Shown: one piece after another, positions 1 through 9,094 of the stretch
Layout of the letters: every line of letters starts with the position of its first letter
Numbering within the stretch: position 1 is the first letter of the stretch
Notes under the pieces: generated by a model
Told to the model about the DNA's origin: nothing
What the model saw: the letters and a program-made list of their open reading frames with translations, nothing else
The model's database searches: none
Assembly: GCA_015680685.1 (NCBI GenBank)
Contig: MNCI01038007.1
Location: 217,729 to 281,728 of the forward strand
DNA from: Gnetum montanum
Taxonomy: Eukaryota > Streptophyta > Gnetopsida > Gnetales > Gnetaceae
Reading direction: 5' to 3'
DNA: 64,000 bases
Translations under genes and position numbers: made by a program

Positions 1-103
1 TGTCAAGAGGAAGGTTGGCCTGAATCTTCACACAGATAAAGTTGTATTCTTCTTGTGTGGGGATTATGAAGGTGCGTGCATTAGAGGTTGGGGATGACTC
101 CAT
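1..103 (-). CDS. gag, N-terminal start (partial)
   Basis: An ATG at 103-101 on the minus strand opens a frame that runs to the window edge (34 codons, no stop). It begins MESSPTSNAR and reaches EEYNFICVKIQANLPLD. The last block matches the gag N-terminus of RT-6 (YNFLYAKVQANLCLD) and RT-5 (YNFLYAKVQENLPFD), which identifies this short stretch. Gag forms the virus-like particle in the cytoplasm. The start codon sits in a good plant context (caccATGg) and lies about 820 nt downstream of the PBS, comparable to the roughly 700 nt in RT-3. Confidence 0.75.
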   Translation of the reverse strand, partial: MESSPTSNARTFIIPTQEEYNFICVKIQANLPLD

Positions 104-425
104 GGTGATGTGTGACGGGGCAACTTATGAGCTAGCTAACAAGTGCCGAGTGTGTTTCGAGCTAAGTGTGCAGAGTGTCCGGTGTGTGAACACTGAAAAT
201 TTTTCTAAGTGTCTAGCGTGTACAATGTAAACGAGAGAAAATTTGGCTAGGTATAAAATTATGAACCGTAGTTGGACGTGGATGGCAATTTCGGGTAAGA
301 GGAAGTCATCTCGGAATCCTTATGTTGTGTGTATTGTATGCCTTAGACAAGGTGATCCATGTTGGTGCGAATCGCGGCGAATTCAGCTTTGAAACGGGCT
401 CGTTTTGGGTGTTTTTGTTGAAAAA
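104..425 (-). other. Leader of RT-1, unique part
   Basis: Untranslated stretch between the repeat arrays and the gag start. I see no conserved block or convincing ORF. A 62-codon plus-strand frame at 42-230 runs antisense to the gag start and is treated as chance. Confidence 0.5.
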
Positions 426-529
426 ACATTGTAGCGGTACTGTAGCAGCATATACGCCCGAACACTATAGCAGTGTGTACGCCCGGACACTGTAGCAGCA
501 TATACGCCCGGACACTGTAGCAGCGTAAA
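426..529 (-). repeat. Tandem repeat, ~30 bp units, leader of RT-1
   Basis: About three units containing CACTGTAGCAGC, TATACGCCCG and GGACACTG. The array runs straight into the 20-bp array and shares its CACTGTAGC core. Confidence 0.85.
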
Positions 530-722
530 AATACTGTAGCAGGCGTAAAAGCACTGTAGCAGGCGTAAAAGAACTGTAGCAAGTGTAAAAGCACTGTAGC
601 AAGCGTAAAAGCATTGTAGCAAGCGTAAAAGCACTGTAGCTAGCGTAAAAGCACTGTAGCTAGCGTAAAAACACTGTAGCTAGCGTAAAAGCACTGTAGC
701 AAGCGTAAAAACACTGTAGCAA
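530..722 (-). repeat. Tandem repeat, ten 20-bp units, leader of RT-1
   Basis: Ten head-to-tail copies of about AGCACTGTAGCAAGCGTAAA, differing at one to three positions (AAGCG, TAGCG or AGGCG variants). There are no unique spacers. It lies between PBS and gag, so it would be in the genomic RNA. Confidence 0.92.
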
Positions 723-925
723 CGTAGACGCTAGGAATTTGAAACAAAGTTAGCGTAGACGCTGGGGTTTAGTTTGGCAGCGTAGACGCTGTAGTCTGTT
801 AAACGTTGGGGTTTCAGTTTGGCAGCGTAGACGCTGTAGTCTGTTAGTAGCATAGACGCTGGGGTTTAGTTTGGAAGCGTAGACACTGTAGTCTGTTAGC
901 AGCGTAGACGCTGGGGTTTCAGTTT
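723..925 (-). repeat. Tandem repeat, ~50-60 bp units with GCGTAGACGC, leader of RT-1
   Basis: About four units built from GCGTAGACGCTGGGGTTT, AGTTTGGCA and GCGTAGACGCTGTAGTC. The near-palindrome GCGTAGACGC also recurs in the U3 of the same element (1515-1815). Confidence 0.85.
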
Positions 926-944
926 GGCCCTCCTTCTAGCGCCA
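926..944 (-). other. Primer binding site of RT-1
   Basis: Read on the minus strand this is TGGCGCTAGAAGGAGGGCC, five nt inside the LTR end. It starts with TGG as expected for pairing with a tRNA CCA end. The same or nearly the same 19-mer follows the 5' LTRs of RT-3, RT-5 and RT-6. I could not assign the tRNA from memory. Confidence 0.8.
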
Positions 945-1068
945 AAAACTGTACCGACCGAAATCGTCGGTCCAAGGCTGGAACGTTACAAGCACTGAAA
1001 GATCTACGGACAAGCACAGTCAACCCTACCTCCGCTTGAGGGCAAGCTGGAACGGACGAAGGCAGAGT

Positions 1069-1105
1069 GCCTTGAATGGTCCGCACGCGGATCAAACAAG
1101 GACTT
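1069..1105 (-). promoter_or_regulatory. Conserved R/U5 stem-loop, RT-1
   Basis: Downstream of the TATA box; minus strand AAGTCCTTGTTTGATCC followed by an imperfectly complementary TTCAAGG arm. A counterpart is present at the same place in all eight LTRs. Confidence 0.5.
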
Positions 1106-1434
1106 CCCCAACGTTTGCCGCTACAACACGTTGGGTTATACGTAAAAAATGCACGTTAAATGTAAACCATAAACAAGCACGATAATGTAAATGAGCCTGT
1201 AGACATAAACTAAAAAATGAAGAAAACTGCAAGAAATCTGAGCAAAATGTAAACTGTTTTGTATTGAGAATTGATTACAAAGTGCATCGGTCCAAACGCA
1301 GTTGTGGCTTTGACACAAGGCGGACAAAAGGCCCCAACGTGTGCAGGGATGACTCGGCTCTGGTTTGCAGCGTAATTGCTCTTGGGTCTGCTCTGGTAAA
1401 TTTTTGTCCCCCTTGAATTTACGGAAAACTAGGC

Positions 1435-1442
1435 TATTTATA
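1435..1442 (-). promoter_or_regulatory. TATA box of RT-1 LTR
   Basis: TATAAATA on the minus strand, preceding the R/U5 block. It matches the TATAAATA of the other seven LTRs. Confidence 0.75.
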
Positions 1443-1514
1443 GGGGTAGGGTTACCGGGAAAATCGGACTGGGAGACACGTGGCGTATAGACCGGGCGTT
1501 TACAATTTAGAAAC

Positions 1515-1815
1515 ATGGTATACGCTGGGCGTAACGCTACAACAGGCCGGCGTATACGCTGGGCGTGGACTTCGATGGATGCTGACGTATACGCTGGGGC
1601 GTATATGCTGATGGATGCTGGATGTTGACTTGCTTCATTTCTTGCTCCTGTTGCACCTGCTGAGCGTGCGTGTGAGGTGTGTATGCTGAGCGTCGGGCGT
1701 AGACGCTGGGCGTAGACGCCGGGCGTAGACTCTAGGGGTAGACGCTGGGCATAGACGCCGACACAACACTTTGTTTAAAACTGGGCATATACGCTGGCTA
1801 TATATGCTGGCACAA
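1515..1815 (-). repeat. U3 motif cluster (GTATACGC / GCGTAGACGC), RT-1
   Basis: At least ten near-palindromic 8-10 mers such as GGCGTATACGCTGGGCG and GCGTAGACGCTGGGCG lie upstream of the TATA box. The same core builds the 723-925 leader array. Confidence 0.8.
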
Positions 1816-1952
1816 CACTTAGTAAAAACCAAGTGTTTCGATTCTCAAAATTTCCCTGTGTGACTTCAAATGTAGCCAAAGTCATCTGTGGGTCACGGGG
1901 ATCTGCTTCTTGTCAAAAAAATGCTAAACTCAAAAATTTTTGTGGTGTTTCA

Positions 1953-2913
1953 ACCATCGCCTACTAACTTGTTCTCATGGATAGAAAACCTGTACCATAC
2001 CACATATGTTTATCTTACACTTCATACAATAGACATATAATGACAATACTGCCAACAAAACCACTTACCCCCTTGAATAATACACTGTGCCTGGTGGGTT
2101 CTGGAAGTAAGTCGAGACGTGACGGGCCACAAACAAAGTGTTGTATGCGTGGTAACAGCTAAATTGAGCCATTTCCCAGATCCAACTTAAGCACCTCAAC
2201 CCTCTGGCGCTAAGTTCGCGGTCTAGGGATGACTAGTGTCCATAGCCCCATCTGTCAAGAAAGGCAGAATTCCTTGCGTAGAACCCACTAACAGGTGCTC
2301 CAAAATGGCACCAGCGATATCTCCCAACAGGTGTGACCATACAATAATGTTGTAGTTACACAGTAAAAACTGCAAAAACTCCAGTGCATCCTTTTGAAAC
2401 CATATGGCCCTCCCATGCAACCACGTCTGAGGGGGAGGGACATTAGGTACGATTGGGTTTATGCAGCATAAAACCCCGAGTATATCCAAGACGATTAGGA
2501 CAGGTCTTAACATGATACTGTACAGAGAAAGTAATAAACACATCAACATCTAGATTCATATTTTCATGCACAAAATATAGAAAATCTATAGATTACGCTT
2601 AGCTATTCATTCCGAAATCGCCTAAACCCTTGCAACAGTGCAAGGTTTGTCCCTGACAACGACGATAGATGCAATCCTAGTGTATAAACCCTCGTTTTAA
2701 CATGAGGTCTATAGTCTAAAATTTCAATTTACGCAGGTGACTCTACAAGAATAAACACTGCAAAAGTAACACAAATAATTAAGGGATGGCCTACTGATTC
2801 AAATGCGTAGGGTCTCTCACTTCAAGCACTGCCTGCAAAACACGTTGCAGGCTCCCTTGCACCTCATCAATCTTGGCCAATTTCGGGTTCTTCCCCTTCA
2901 CTTTAGATGCCAT
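1953..2913 (-). pseudogene. Antisense accessory gene, exons 1-2 (RT-2 copy)
   Basis: Function unknown. Exon 1 is 2913-2795 (119 nt, starts MASKVKGKNPKLAKIDEVQG), followed by a GTAGGC donor. Exon 2 is 2517-2069 (449 nt) after a CTGTACAG acceptor and ends ...GTVYYSRG before GTAAGT. Exon 2 aligns with the RT-7 and RT-8 copies: IVWSHLLGDIAGAILEHLLV, then CYHAYNTLFVARHVSTYFQN. One frame change occurs near 2225. Intron 2 is cut at 1953 by RT-1. The gene runs opposite to pol of its host element and starts about 490 nt from the RT exon. I recognise no catalytic motif. Confidence 0.7.
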
Positions 2914-3396
2914 TGTTATAGTTCTAGCAGCTTCACACTTTCACACCTTTAGGCCTTTACAAATGATGTGCTCCAATCTTCCGCTGCTCCTCCTTTCTCT
3001 CTGTAACAGCTAAGAATTTAAATTCGCGATGGCAAATAGCCTGTTCTAAATGAAAACTGCTTACTTATATGTAAAATTTAACTGACTTGATGCTCGATTT
3101 TCAGCGAGACTTGCCCAAATGTTGGTGTCAGTATGAGCTGGAACTCGAGGATCAAGGCATTAATTGCATTAGATATCGCACGCATTACAGTCCGAAACGA
3201 TCCTAAACTACTGTATCTTATCTCCTCGTAATCAGGTCTCATTAATTACAGGCTGTTCGTGAAATTTAAAATTTAGTTAGCTTTACGCTCAGTAACGTCG
3301 CGTCACGTCCTATACACTAAACTAAGCATTATTTGTTAAACACTTATCGCATCAAACTTAGTATCTTTCTAATTATTCTCGTATTTGACAATTTTG
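2914..3396. promoter_or_regulatory. Divergent spacer between accessory gene and RT (RT-2)
   Basis: Noncoding interval between the accessory gene (leftward) and pol (rightward). On the minus strand an ACATATAA element lies about 160 nt upstream of the ATG, a candidate TATA box. The short-unit array seen here in RT-7 and RT-8 is not recognisable. Confidence 0.4.
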
Positions 3397-3400
3397 CAGG
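3397..3400 (+). other. Candidate splice acceptor before RT exon (RT-2)
   Basis: ATTTTGCAG followed by G, twelve nt before the ATG at 3412. RT-8 has CTTTGCAG in the same place (55158 on minus) and RT-7 the altered CTTTGCAAG. This would join PR and RT if the interval is an intron, as known for Ogre elements. The donor was not identified. Confidence 0.45.
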
Positions 3401-3411
3401 CTAATTGACAA

Positions 3412-4617
3412 ATGGATGAAATTTTATCTGCACCACTAGTTTTAACAAGCTTATATGGTGAAATCATTAGACAACTTGATCCCACACTAATCAAAACTAA
3501 CTTAGCCCTTAATGACGCAATCATAGCCACGACGGAAACATCTCCAAACTGGCCAGAGCAATCGACGCACACACTAGATCTGGAAGCTGGAGATGTAACC
3601 GAAGATCCACTCAACGAAGTCTCTGTGGTTACGCATAGGGGTGAGACTAAAACTCTCAAGGTTAGTTCTCTATTAGATCAAAAGGCACATGACGACATAA
3701 AACAGGTCCTCCAGAATAATATCACGGTGTTTGCATGGTCATATGAGGATATTCCAGGACTAAACCCAAGATTAATTCAACAGAACATAATCCTAGATCC
3801 TCATATCAAAGTCGTCAGACAGAAAGCACGAAAGATCAAGCCAGAAGTTGCGCTAGCAGTACATGATGAAATCACTAAACTGTACCAGGTTGGTTTTATT
3901 CGCGTAGTTGATTACTCAGATTGGGTATCTAACATTGTAGTACTTCCTAAAAAGACCGGTGGAATACACATCTGCATAGACTTCCAGGACTTGAACAAAG
4001 CTACAATCAAAGATAACTTCCTATTGCCGAGTATCGATCAATTGGTGGATACAACCATTGGACATGCGCTTTTGTCCTTCATGGATGGCTTCTTCGGCTA
4101 CAATCAAATACACATCAACCCAGAGCACCAGCTAACAACGACATTTATGATGCCCTGGGGAACCACTTATTACACCATGATTCCTTTTGGATTAAAAAAT
4201 GCCGGAGCGACGTATCAACGAGCCATGACGTACATCTTTAGCGATTACCTCTTAGGGAGAGTGAATGATTATGTCGATGATATAGCTGTTAAGTCGATAA
4301 ATTCAGAGGATCATTTAGAGGATCTGGAGTTAGTCCTCAAAAGATGTTCTAGATACAACCTCCGACTCAATCCAAAAAAGTGTGTGTTCGAAGTCAAAAC
4401 TAGACGCATGCTAGGTTTTGTGGTATCAGAAACTGGCATACACGTAGATCCTGACAAAGTTAAGGTCATTGTTGAACTGACACCCCCTACAAGTCTTAAG
4501 CAGTTACGCAGATTACAGGGGAGGTTACAGTTTATCAGGCGGTTCATCTCGAGGTTAACCGCCAAGTTACACCCTATGCAACATTTGCTAAAAAGGGGAT
4601 TAATTTTGAATGGATAG
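3412..4617 (+). CDS. Reverse transcriptase, 401-aa open frame (RT-2)
   Basis: Ty3/gypsy RT that would copy the element RNA in the particle. Residues 1-110 are the linker after PR. The RT core follows: KARKIKPEVALAVHDEITKL, GFIRVVDYSDWVSNIVVLPK, FMDGFFGYNQIHINP (first catalytic Asp), PFGLKNAGATYQRAM and NDYVDDIAVKS (YVDD). The thumb is near LKQLRRLQGRLQFIRRFISR. All three catalytic aspartates are present and this is the longest intact pol frame in the window. The frame is lost near 4607 by a shift just before the usual FEWID block, so RNase H is out of frame. The ATG may be internal to a spliced polyprotein rather than the true start. Confidence 0.93.
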   Translation: MDEILSAPLVLTSLYGEIIRQLDPTLIKTNLALNDAIIATTETSPNWPEQSTHTLDLEAGDVTEDPLNEVSVVTHRGETKTLKVSSLLDQKAHDDIKQVLQNNITVFAWSYEDIPGLNPRLIQQNIILDPHIKVVRQKARKIKPEVALAVHDEITKLYQVGFIRVVDYSDWVSNIVVLPKKTGGIHICIDFQDLNKATIKDNFLLPSIDQLVDTTIGHALLSFMDGFFGYNQIHINPEHQLTTTFMMPWGTTYYTMIPFGLKNAGATYQRAMTYIFSDYLLGRVNDYVDDIAVKSINSEDHLEDLELVLKRCSRYNLRLNPKKCVFEVKTRRMLGFVVSETGIHVDPDKVKVIVELTPPTSLKQLRRLQGRLQFIRRFISRLTAKLHPMQHLLKRGLILNG

Positions 4618-5138
4618 ACGATTGTCAGCGTGCGTTTGATAGCTTGAAGTAAGAGCTTCAACGATTTCCAATAGTTTTCCCGCCACAAAGGGATCAACCA
4701 TTTTATATCTACCTTGCAACTTAAGACGTAGCCTTGGCTGCATTACTCTGTCAAAGGAGGGATGATGGGTCGGAAGTACCCATCTACTACTTGAGTCATG
4801 CTCTATGTGTGTATGAAACGAGGTACGACGAAGTAAAGCATAACTGCTTAGCGTTAGTACTTACACTCAAGAAGTGTAGGCATTATCTTTTCCATAGCCA
4901 AGTTAACATCATCTGTAAAAATAGTATTCTTAGGGCCATTACGCAGAACTTATATGAAAGTAGCAAAATAGCTCGTTGGAAGGCTATCACAACAGAATTC
5001 GATCTGCATTACATTGGCCAATCTTCTATGAAAGACCAAGCAATAGCCAACCAATTAATAACATCACCTATTGATAGTTAGGCAACCATAGAGCCTGAAT
5101 TTTAGGATGAACATGTACATAGCTTAAGCCCTGTCCTG
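4618..5138 (+). pseudogene. Retroviral-type RNase H (RT-2)
   Basis: Continuation of pol after the frameshift: WIDDCQRAFDSLK, a stop, then a second stop in YIYLAT*DVALAAL. The open part 4734-5081 reads ALLCQRRDDGSEVPIYYLSH, CLALVLTLKKCRHYLF and KAITTEFDLHYIGQ, the usual Ty3/gypsy RNase H and connection blocks. Catalytic spacing is partly degenerate (EVKHN where the family has E.E). In Tat elements this domain is backed up by the archaeal-type RNase H that follows here. Confidence 0.8.
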
Positions 5139-5153
5139 ACAGGCCCCGAAGCA

Positions 5154-5831
5154 ATGTTATACTTCGACGGAGCTTCAACTGTTAGAGGCGGCAACGCCGC
5201 TACAGTTATTACACTATCACCTAAGGATGTGCGTCTCCACGCTTATCGCTTGACGTTCCCCTGTACGAAAAATGTGGCAGAGTACGAGGGGCTTCTTAGG
5301 GGATTACTAACTACCAATGAACTTGATATTCGACACCTGGCAATTAGGGGTGATTCGATGCTCATCATTAATCAGATCACAAGAGTCTATGCCTGCAAGG
5401 CTATACATTTACAACCCTACTACGATATGGCTAAAGATCTTCTAAGGTGGTTCACGACCATCGATGCCCAACACGTGCCATGCACTAATAACACACTGGC
5501 CGATGCACTGGCTACACTGGCGTTGAACGTGCCCTCACACTTGTTCGACACCTGTCTCGCATTAATAACAGATTGCACAGATCCCATCATTCAGGCGGCA
5601 CAAATATCTTCTCTGCTCGAGGATAAGACGCCAGAGTGGTATAATATCATTAAGACTTACCTCTTGCATGGCGAGCAACCGCACGAACTAACACGTGCAC
5701 AGAAAGATGCAATCCGCAAGCGAGCTAGGCAGTACATCATCATAGGAGACAGTACTCTTTGTAGACGCTCTTTTGATGGTGTGCTGCTTACTTGCATTAA
5801 CAAGGACCAAGCACAACGTATAGTTTACTAG
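5154..5831 (+). CDS. Archaeal-type RNase H plus linker, 225-aa open frame (RT-2)
   Basis: Second RNase H, the hallmark of the Tat/Ogre group. Four acidic catalytic positions are visible: YFDGAS (residue ~4), NVAEYEGLL (~43), IRGDSMLIINQ (~67) and NTLADALATLAL (~118). The linker (TPEWYNIIKTYLLHGEQP, then SFDGVLLTCINKDQAQRIVY) leads into the integrase zinc domain after a single stop at 5829-5831. The domain looks intact, so this is the best enzymatic core in the window together with the RT frame. Confidence 0.9.
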   Translation: MLYFDGASTVRGGNAATVITLSPKDVRLHAYRLTFPCTKNVAEYEGLLRGLLTTNELDIRHLAIRGDSMLIINQITRVYACKAIHLQPYYDMAKDLLRWFTTIDAQHVPCTNNTLADALATLALNVPSHLFDTCLALITDCTDPIIQAAQISSLLEDKTPEWYNIIKTYLLHGEQPHELTRAQKDAIRKRARQYIIIGDSTLCRRSFDGVLLTCINKDQAQRIVY

Positions 5832-6878
5832 GTCCATGAGGGATTATGCGGAGGGCACGTAGCACCACAGGTTATGGCTTCAAAAATCTGTTGCTTAGGT
5901 TATTACTGGCCTTATATGGAAAAAGATTATCTAACAAAGGCTAAAACTTGCGACACGTGTCAGCGCTACGCAAATCTTATACATGTGTCGCCTACAGAGT
6001 TACATACGACTTAGATAACATGGTTGTTTCAACGATGGGGACTAGACATCATAGGTCCCATTACATCGAAATCCTCCGCAAGTCATAGCTTCATAATTAC
6101 CGCTACTGAGTACTTCACAAAGTGGGTAGAAGCTATTCCTTTATAGAAGATCACATCTCAATAGGTTTTCTATTTCATCTTAGACAACATTGTAACCAGA
6201 TTTGGTCTCCGGATGACTATCGTGACCGATAATGGGCCACAGTTTAGTAGTACGGAAACCAAATCCTTCTGCGATAGCCTTGGCATTAAAAAATTTTTTT
6301 CCTCACCCTATTACCCGCAAGCAAATGGTGAAGCTGAAGCCACAAACAAATTCATCATCAATCTGCTCAAGAAAATGCTCGACAGCAACAAGAGACGGTG
6401 GCATGAAAAAATCCTCTATGTGCTATGGGCATATCGTACTACATGTAGGATGGCTACAGACAGTATGCCCTATAGCCTAGTCTATGGATCTGAGGCAGTG
6501 CTGCCCCTCAAATTATAAATTCCTTCTCTGAGAATGGTCCTCTCCATGATTATAAATGAGGCTCAACACACCGAGTCTCGGATTATGGATTTGGATTTAG
6601 TAGAAGAGAAGCGAATATAGACGCTTGATACAATCGAAAAGTATCAAGACAAGCAGAGGCAAAAGCATCATCACAATCTTCAGCAACGTCCGATCAAGAA
6701 AGGAGATTTAGTTCTCAAGGCCATTCATGAACTAGTGAGCAAGTTCTCTGCAAATTGGGAGGGCCCTTTCTTGGTGACTGATGTGTATGGCAATGGAGCA
6801 TTCAAGCTAGCGGATATCAACGGCAACGAGTTACCAAATCCTATGAATCACATATATCTGAAATGGTACTACATATAG
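5832..6878 (+). pseudogene. Integrase (RT-2)
   Basis: Inserts the DNA copy into the genome. Order: HHCC zinc domain (HEGLCGGHV ... CDTCQRY), first Asp in WGLDIIGPI, second in VTDNGPQFSS, glutamate in YYPQANGEAEATNK, then a C-terminal GPY/F-like block, KFSANWEGPFLV, and the end at LKWYYI*. Catalytic D, D and E all survive, but in-frame stops occur near 6013 and 6144 and after VLPLKL at 6519. The longest open stretch is 6213-6518. Confidence 0.9.
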
Positions 6879-6917
6879 CTGCATCTCCCATGTGAACATC
6901 AGGTATGGCCATAATCA

Positions 6918-7400
6918 TCCACTATGACGCTAAACTAGCAACAACCGTCTGCTACGACGTAAAATTGGCACTCCCTTCATGCATCCGCCACGACGCTAAA
7001 CTAGCACTGATCGTCCACCACGACGTAAAACTGGCAAGTTGTAACCGTCTGCTCTGATGTAAAACTGGCAGTGTTGTATACGTCCACCAAGATGAAAACT
7101 GGCATTTCTTGCACGCATCCGGCATGACACTAAACTGGCACCAGCTATCCTCCATGACACAAAACTGGCACAGGTAAGTAGCCATCTGCTGAGACGTAAA
7201 ACTAGCACAAACATGTCCCTGGGTCATGACACAAAACAGACACCCATAGCATGGTCTACTGAGATCATAAATCAGCTTCACTACCATCTGCTATGATGTA
7301 AAACTAGCATTTTTTGGTCTGCCCAAACTTTAAACTGGTACCATGGTCTGCTGAGACTTAAAACCAGCAACGACAGTCTACCAGGACTTAAAACTAAGAC
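6918..7400 (+). repeat. Array of ~15 units with AAACTRGCA core downstream of integrase (RT-2)
   Basis: About fifteen irregular units, 25-45 bp apart, of the form CYACGACGTAAAACTGGCA. The same kind of array follows integrase in RT-5, RT-7 and RT-8. It would lie in the 3' part of the genomic RNA. Confidence 0.85.
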
Positions 7401-7461
7401 TCACAAACTGCCATCAAGAAAATCAAGCGAGCGTAACCATCTCTGTGTAGCTGCAAGACAA

Positions 7462-8057
7462 ATGGGGTGGGATGCTGAGACAGTCCCAACGTCACTACCT
7501 CATCGGCATTTTTCTGATCCCTCGGATGTGCTGAAGGGCATACTACTGACCCTTCGGAGATACCGTCACTGCACCTATTTCAGCGGTGGTACCTCTGAGA
7601 GGTTAGTTTCGCCATCCAGAGCCCTAGAGGAGTTCTCATCAAGTATGACTTTGGAGATCTCCGCTCATCATCACTATCAGGCTCTGGCTTCACAGATTCA
7701 TCTAGCCAGTTCTTTACATAACCAGTCAGATGCGCTGAGTCTGATGTTCTTTGGCAACGATATGCTAGGCCGAGCATCAAGGGTGAAGACTCGGGCCTCG
7801 TGCTACAGTTCCTCCTTCACAGCCCGATCACTTTATCTCGCCTTTAATAGTACTTGTTTCAACAACCTCTCCCTTGATTCACATAGACAATGGTATCCTC
7901 TATTTTCTCCTTTGGTGCGTTCATCTGAGTGGTGTAATACTGATAGCGTTTTGAGATGGCTGCTTAAGTTGGCCTGTCCACTCGAGGGGTGCATCCTGGT
8001 GTTCCTCATAATCATACCCCTAGCCCTTATCACTATCCTTAACTATCCCATCCGCTA
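7462..8057 (+). CDS. 3' ORF of unknown function, N-terminal part (RT-2)
   Basis: An ATG at 7462 opens a frame of about 199 codons in the same strand as pol, ending at the 8058 breakpoint. It begins MGWDAETVPTSLPHRHF and contains LKGILLTLRRYRHCTYFSGG. Matching peptides follow integrase in three other copies: LGIMLTLRRCHMTSHWPFE (RT-7), FGVMLILQRHHMMSHEPFK (RT-8) and FGILLIFWRCHLTSY (RT-5). Conservation of the frame in four copies suggests coding, but I recognise no domain. The frame seems to run on to 8145 only because it crosses into foreign sequence. Confidence 0.45.
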
Positions 8058-9094
8058 CACAGGAGTTCCTAGAGTTCCTCCTCCACCACTTCAGTGTGAT
8101 AGTGTGGTCACACTTGTCAGCCAAGATAGCTGCTATTCTTGTTGAAATGCTCTTGCCTAGGGCAAACCGAGGCATTTTGATGTTTATGGCTAATGCATCC
8201 ATTGAAGGTGAAGGGGAAAAAGGCTCAAATCGATGTGTGAGAGGTCTAAGATATTTGTGCTAGATTTGAGCTATGCCTGAATTTAAATGCTATCATAAAT
8301 ACAACACATTATTCATTGCTCATCACATGGGCACCTTCTTCCAGAATCCACTTGGGACCATCTATTGTGCTAGTGGGTGAGTCCTATGAAGATGTTTTAT
8401 ACATGTCGTATCATTTTTCTTGCATAGTTAAAATGCTTATTGTATTCTATATGCTACCAAGTTTGTAATTGACAAGGATGGTCTTCACAATCACAAGGGG
8501 ACATTAGCATTGGCACAAACGGCCTTACAAGAGTTCTCTTCTGCTGGGAACATGTGCACCAGTGTCATAGAATAGCTTGGAGCTGATTTCAGAAAATATC
8601 CAACCAAATACGCTAAGTTCTATGTGAAATGTCACGAACTTGGATGGTTGGATGATGAATGGATGTCCTACTGAGTGCTTACCATGAAGGATGTTCTAGT
8701 GGAAATCTCACCATTTCTCATGCCATTCACACTCGGTGTGTTAGATTATGAATTTGTTTTCATGTGTTCAAGTGATTGATTTTGCTCTTGCCTTTTGTTA
8801 ATTCTATCATTGACGATTGTAGTAGTGGTTGAATCCCAAGTGGATACGGTAGTCACCTCCAGATATGATGAAACTAACCTCTTCTTCAAATACAGGAAGG
8901 TGGATGAGACACAGCATTGGCTATTGAAACACCGTGGAAATTGTGAATCGGCCTCAGGTGAAGATTCACGATTCAGGTAAAGGGTCATGATAGAATTCCA
9001 GAAGGTAGAACAAGGCAAAGTAAGGCAAAACGGCGCCCGGCATCAAGTCTCCAAGTTCCATACAGATTTCAATTTTACTATGTTTTCTGTCTTT

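Larger units (their letters stand above)
1..1952 (-). mobile_element. RT-1: 5' part of a Tat-type Ty3/gypsy element
   Basis: On the minus strand the order is 5' LTR (950-1952), PBS (926-944), a leader full of tandem repeats, and the first codons of gag (103 down to 1); the rest lies left of the window. Its right LTR end abuts intron 2 of the antisense gene of RT-2, so RT-1 inserted into RT-2. It keeps many CpG sites and its gag start is still open, which suggests it is among the youngest copies. The second LTR is not in view, so its target duplication (candidate ACCAT at 1953-1957) cannot be tested. Confidence 0.85.
950..1952 (-). repeat. 5' LTR of RT-1 (1003 bp)
   Basis: On the minus strand it starts TGAAACACCACAAAAATT (at 1952) and ends GGTCGGTACA (at 950), directly before the PBS. 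It is shorter than the other LTRs here (about 1.45-2.4 kb) because its U3 is compact. It contains a TATA box, the conserved stem around 1069-1105 and a terminal hairpin ACCGAC/GTCGGT. Confidence 0.9.
1953..8057 (+). mobile_element. RT-2: Tat-type Ty3/gypsy element, truncated at both ends
   Basis: Plus-strand element with, in order, the first exons of the antisense accessory gene (minus strand, 2913-2069), RT (3412), RNase H, archaeal-type RNase H, integrase (to 6878), a 15-unit noncoding array and the start of the 3' ORF. The left end is cut by RT-1 in intron 2 of the accessory gene. The right end stops near 8058, where sequence switches abruptly to exon 2 of the RT-3 accessory gene. Gag, PR and both LTRs are missing. 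CpG is well preserved. Confidence 0.85.

Noticed and set aside
343-634. Overlapping 83-codon minus-strand frames rich in Leu/Tyr/Cys
   Set aside because: They are translations of the 20-bp and 30-bp tandem arrays; the unit lengths keep a frame open by chance.
426-925. CRISPR-like look of regularly repeated units
   Set aside because: Units are directly adjacent with no unique spacers, the setting is a plant retrotransposon leader, and no cas genes exist.
926-944. tRNA gene fragment
   Set aside because: It is the 19-nt primer site adjoining an LTR, repeated at 18137, 24312 and 33595; no cloverleaf around it.
7462-8145. A 227-codon intact gene
   Set aside because: The last ~29 codons cross the RT-2/RT-3 breakpoint; only the part to ~8057 is comparable with other copies.
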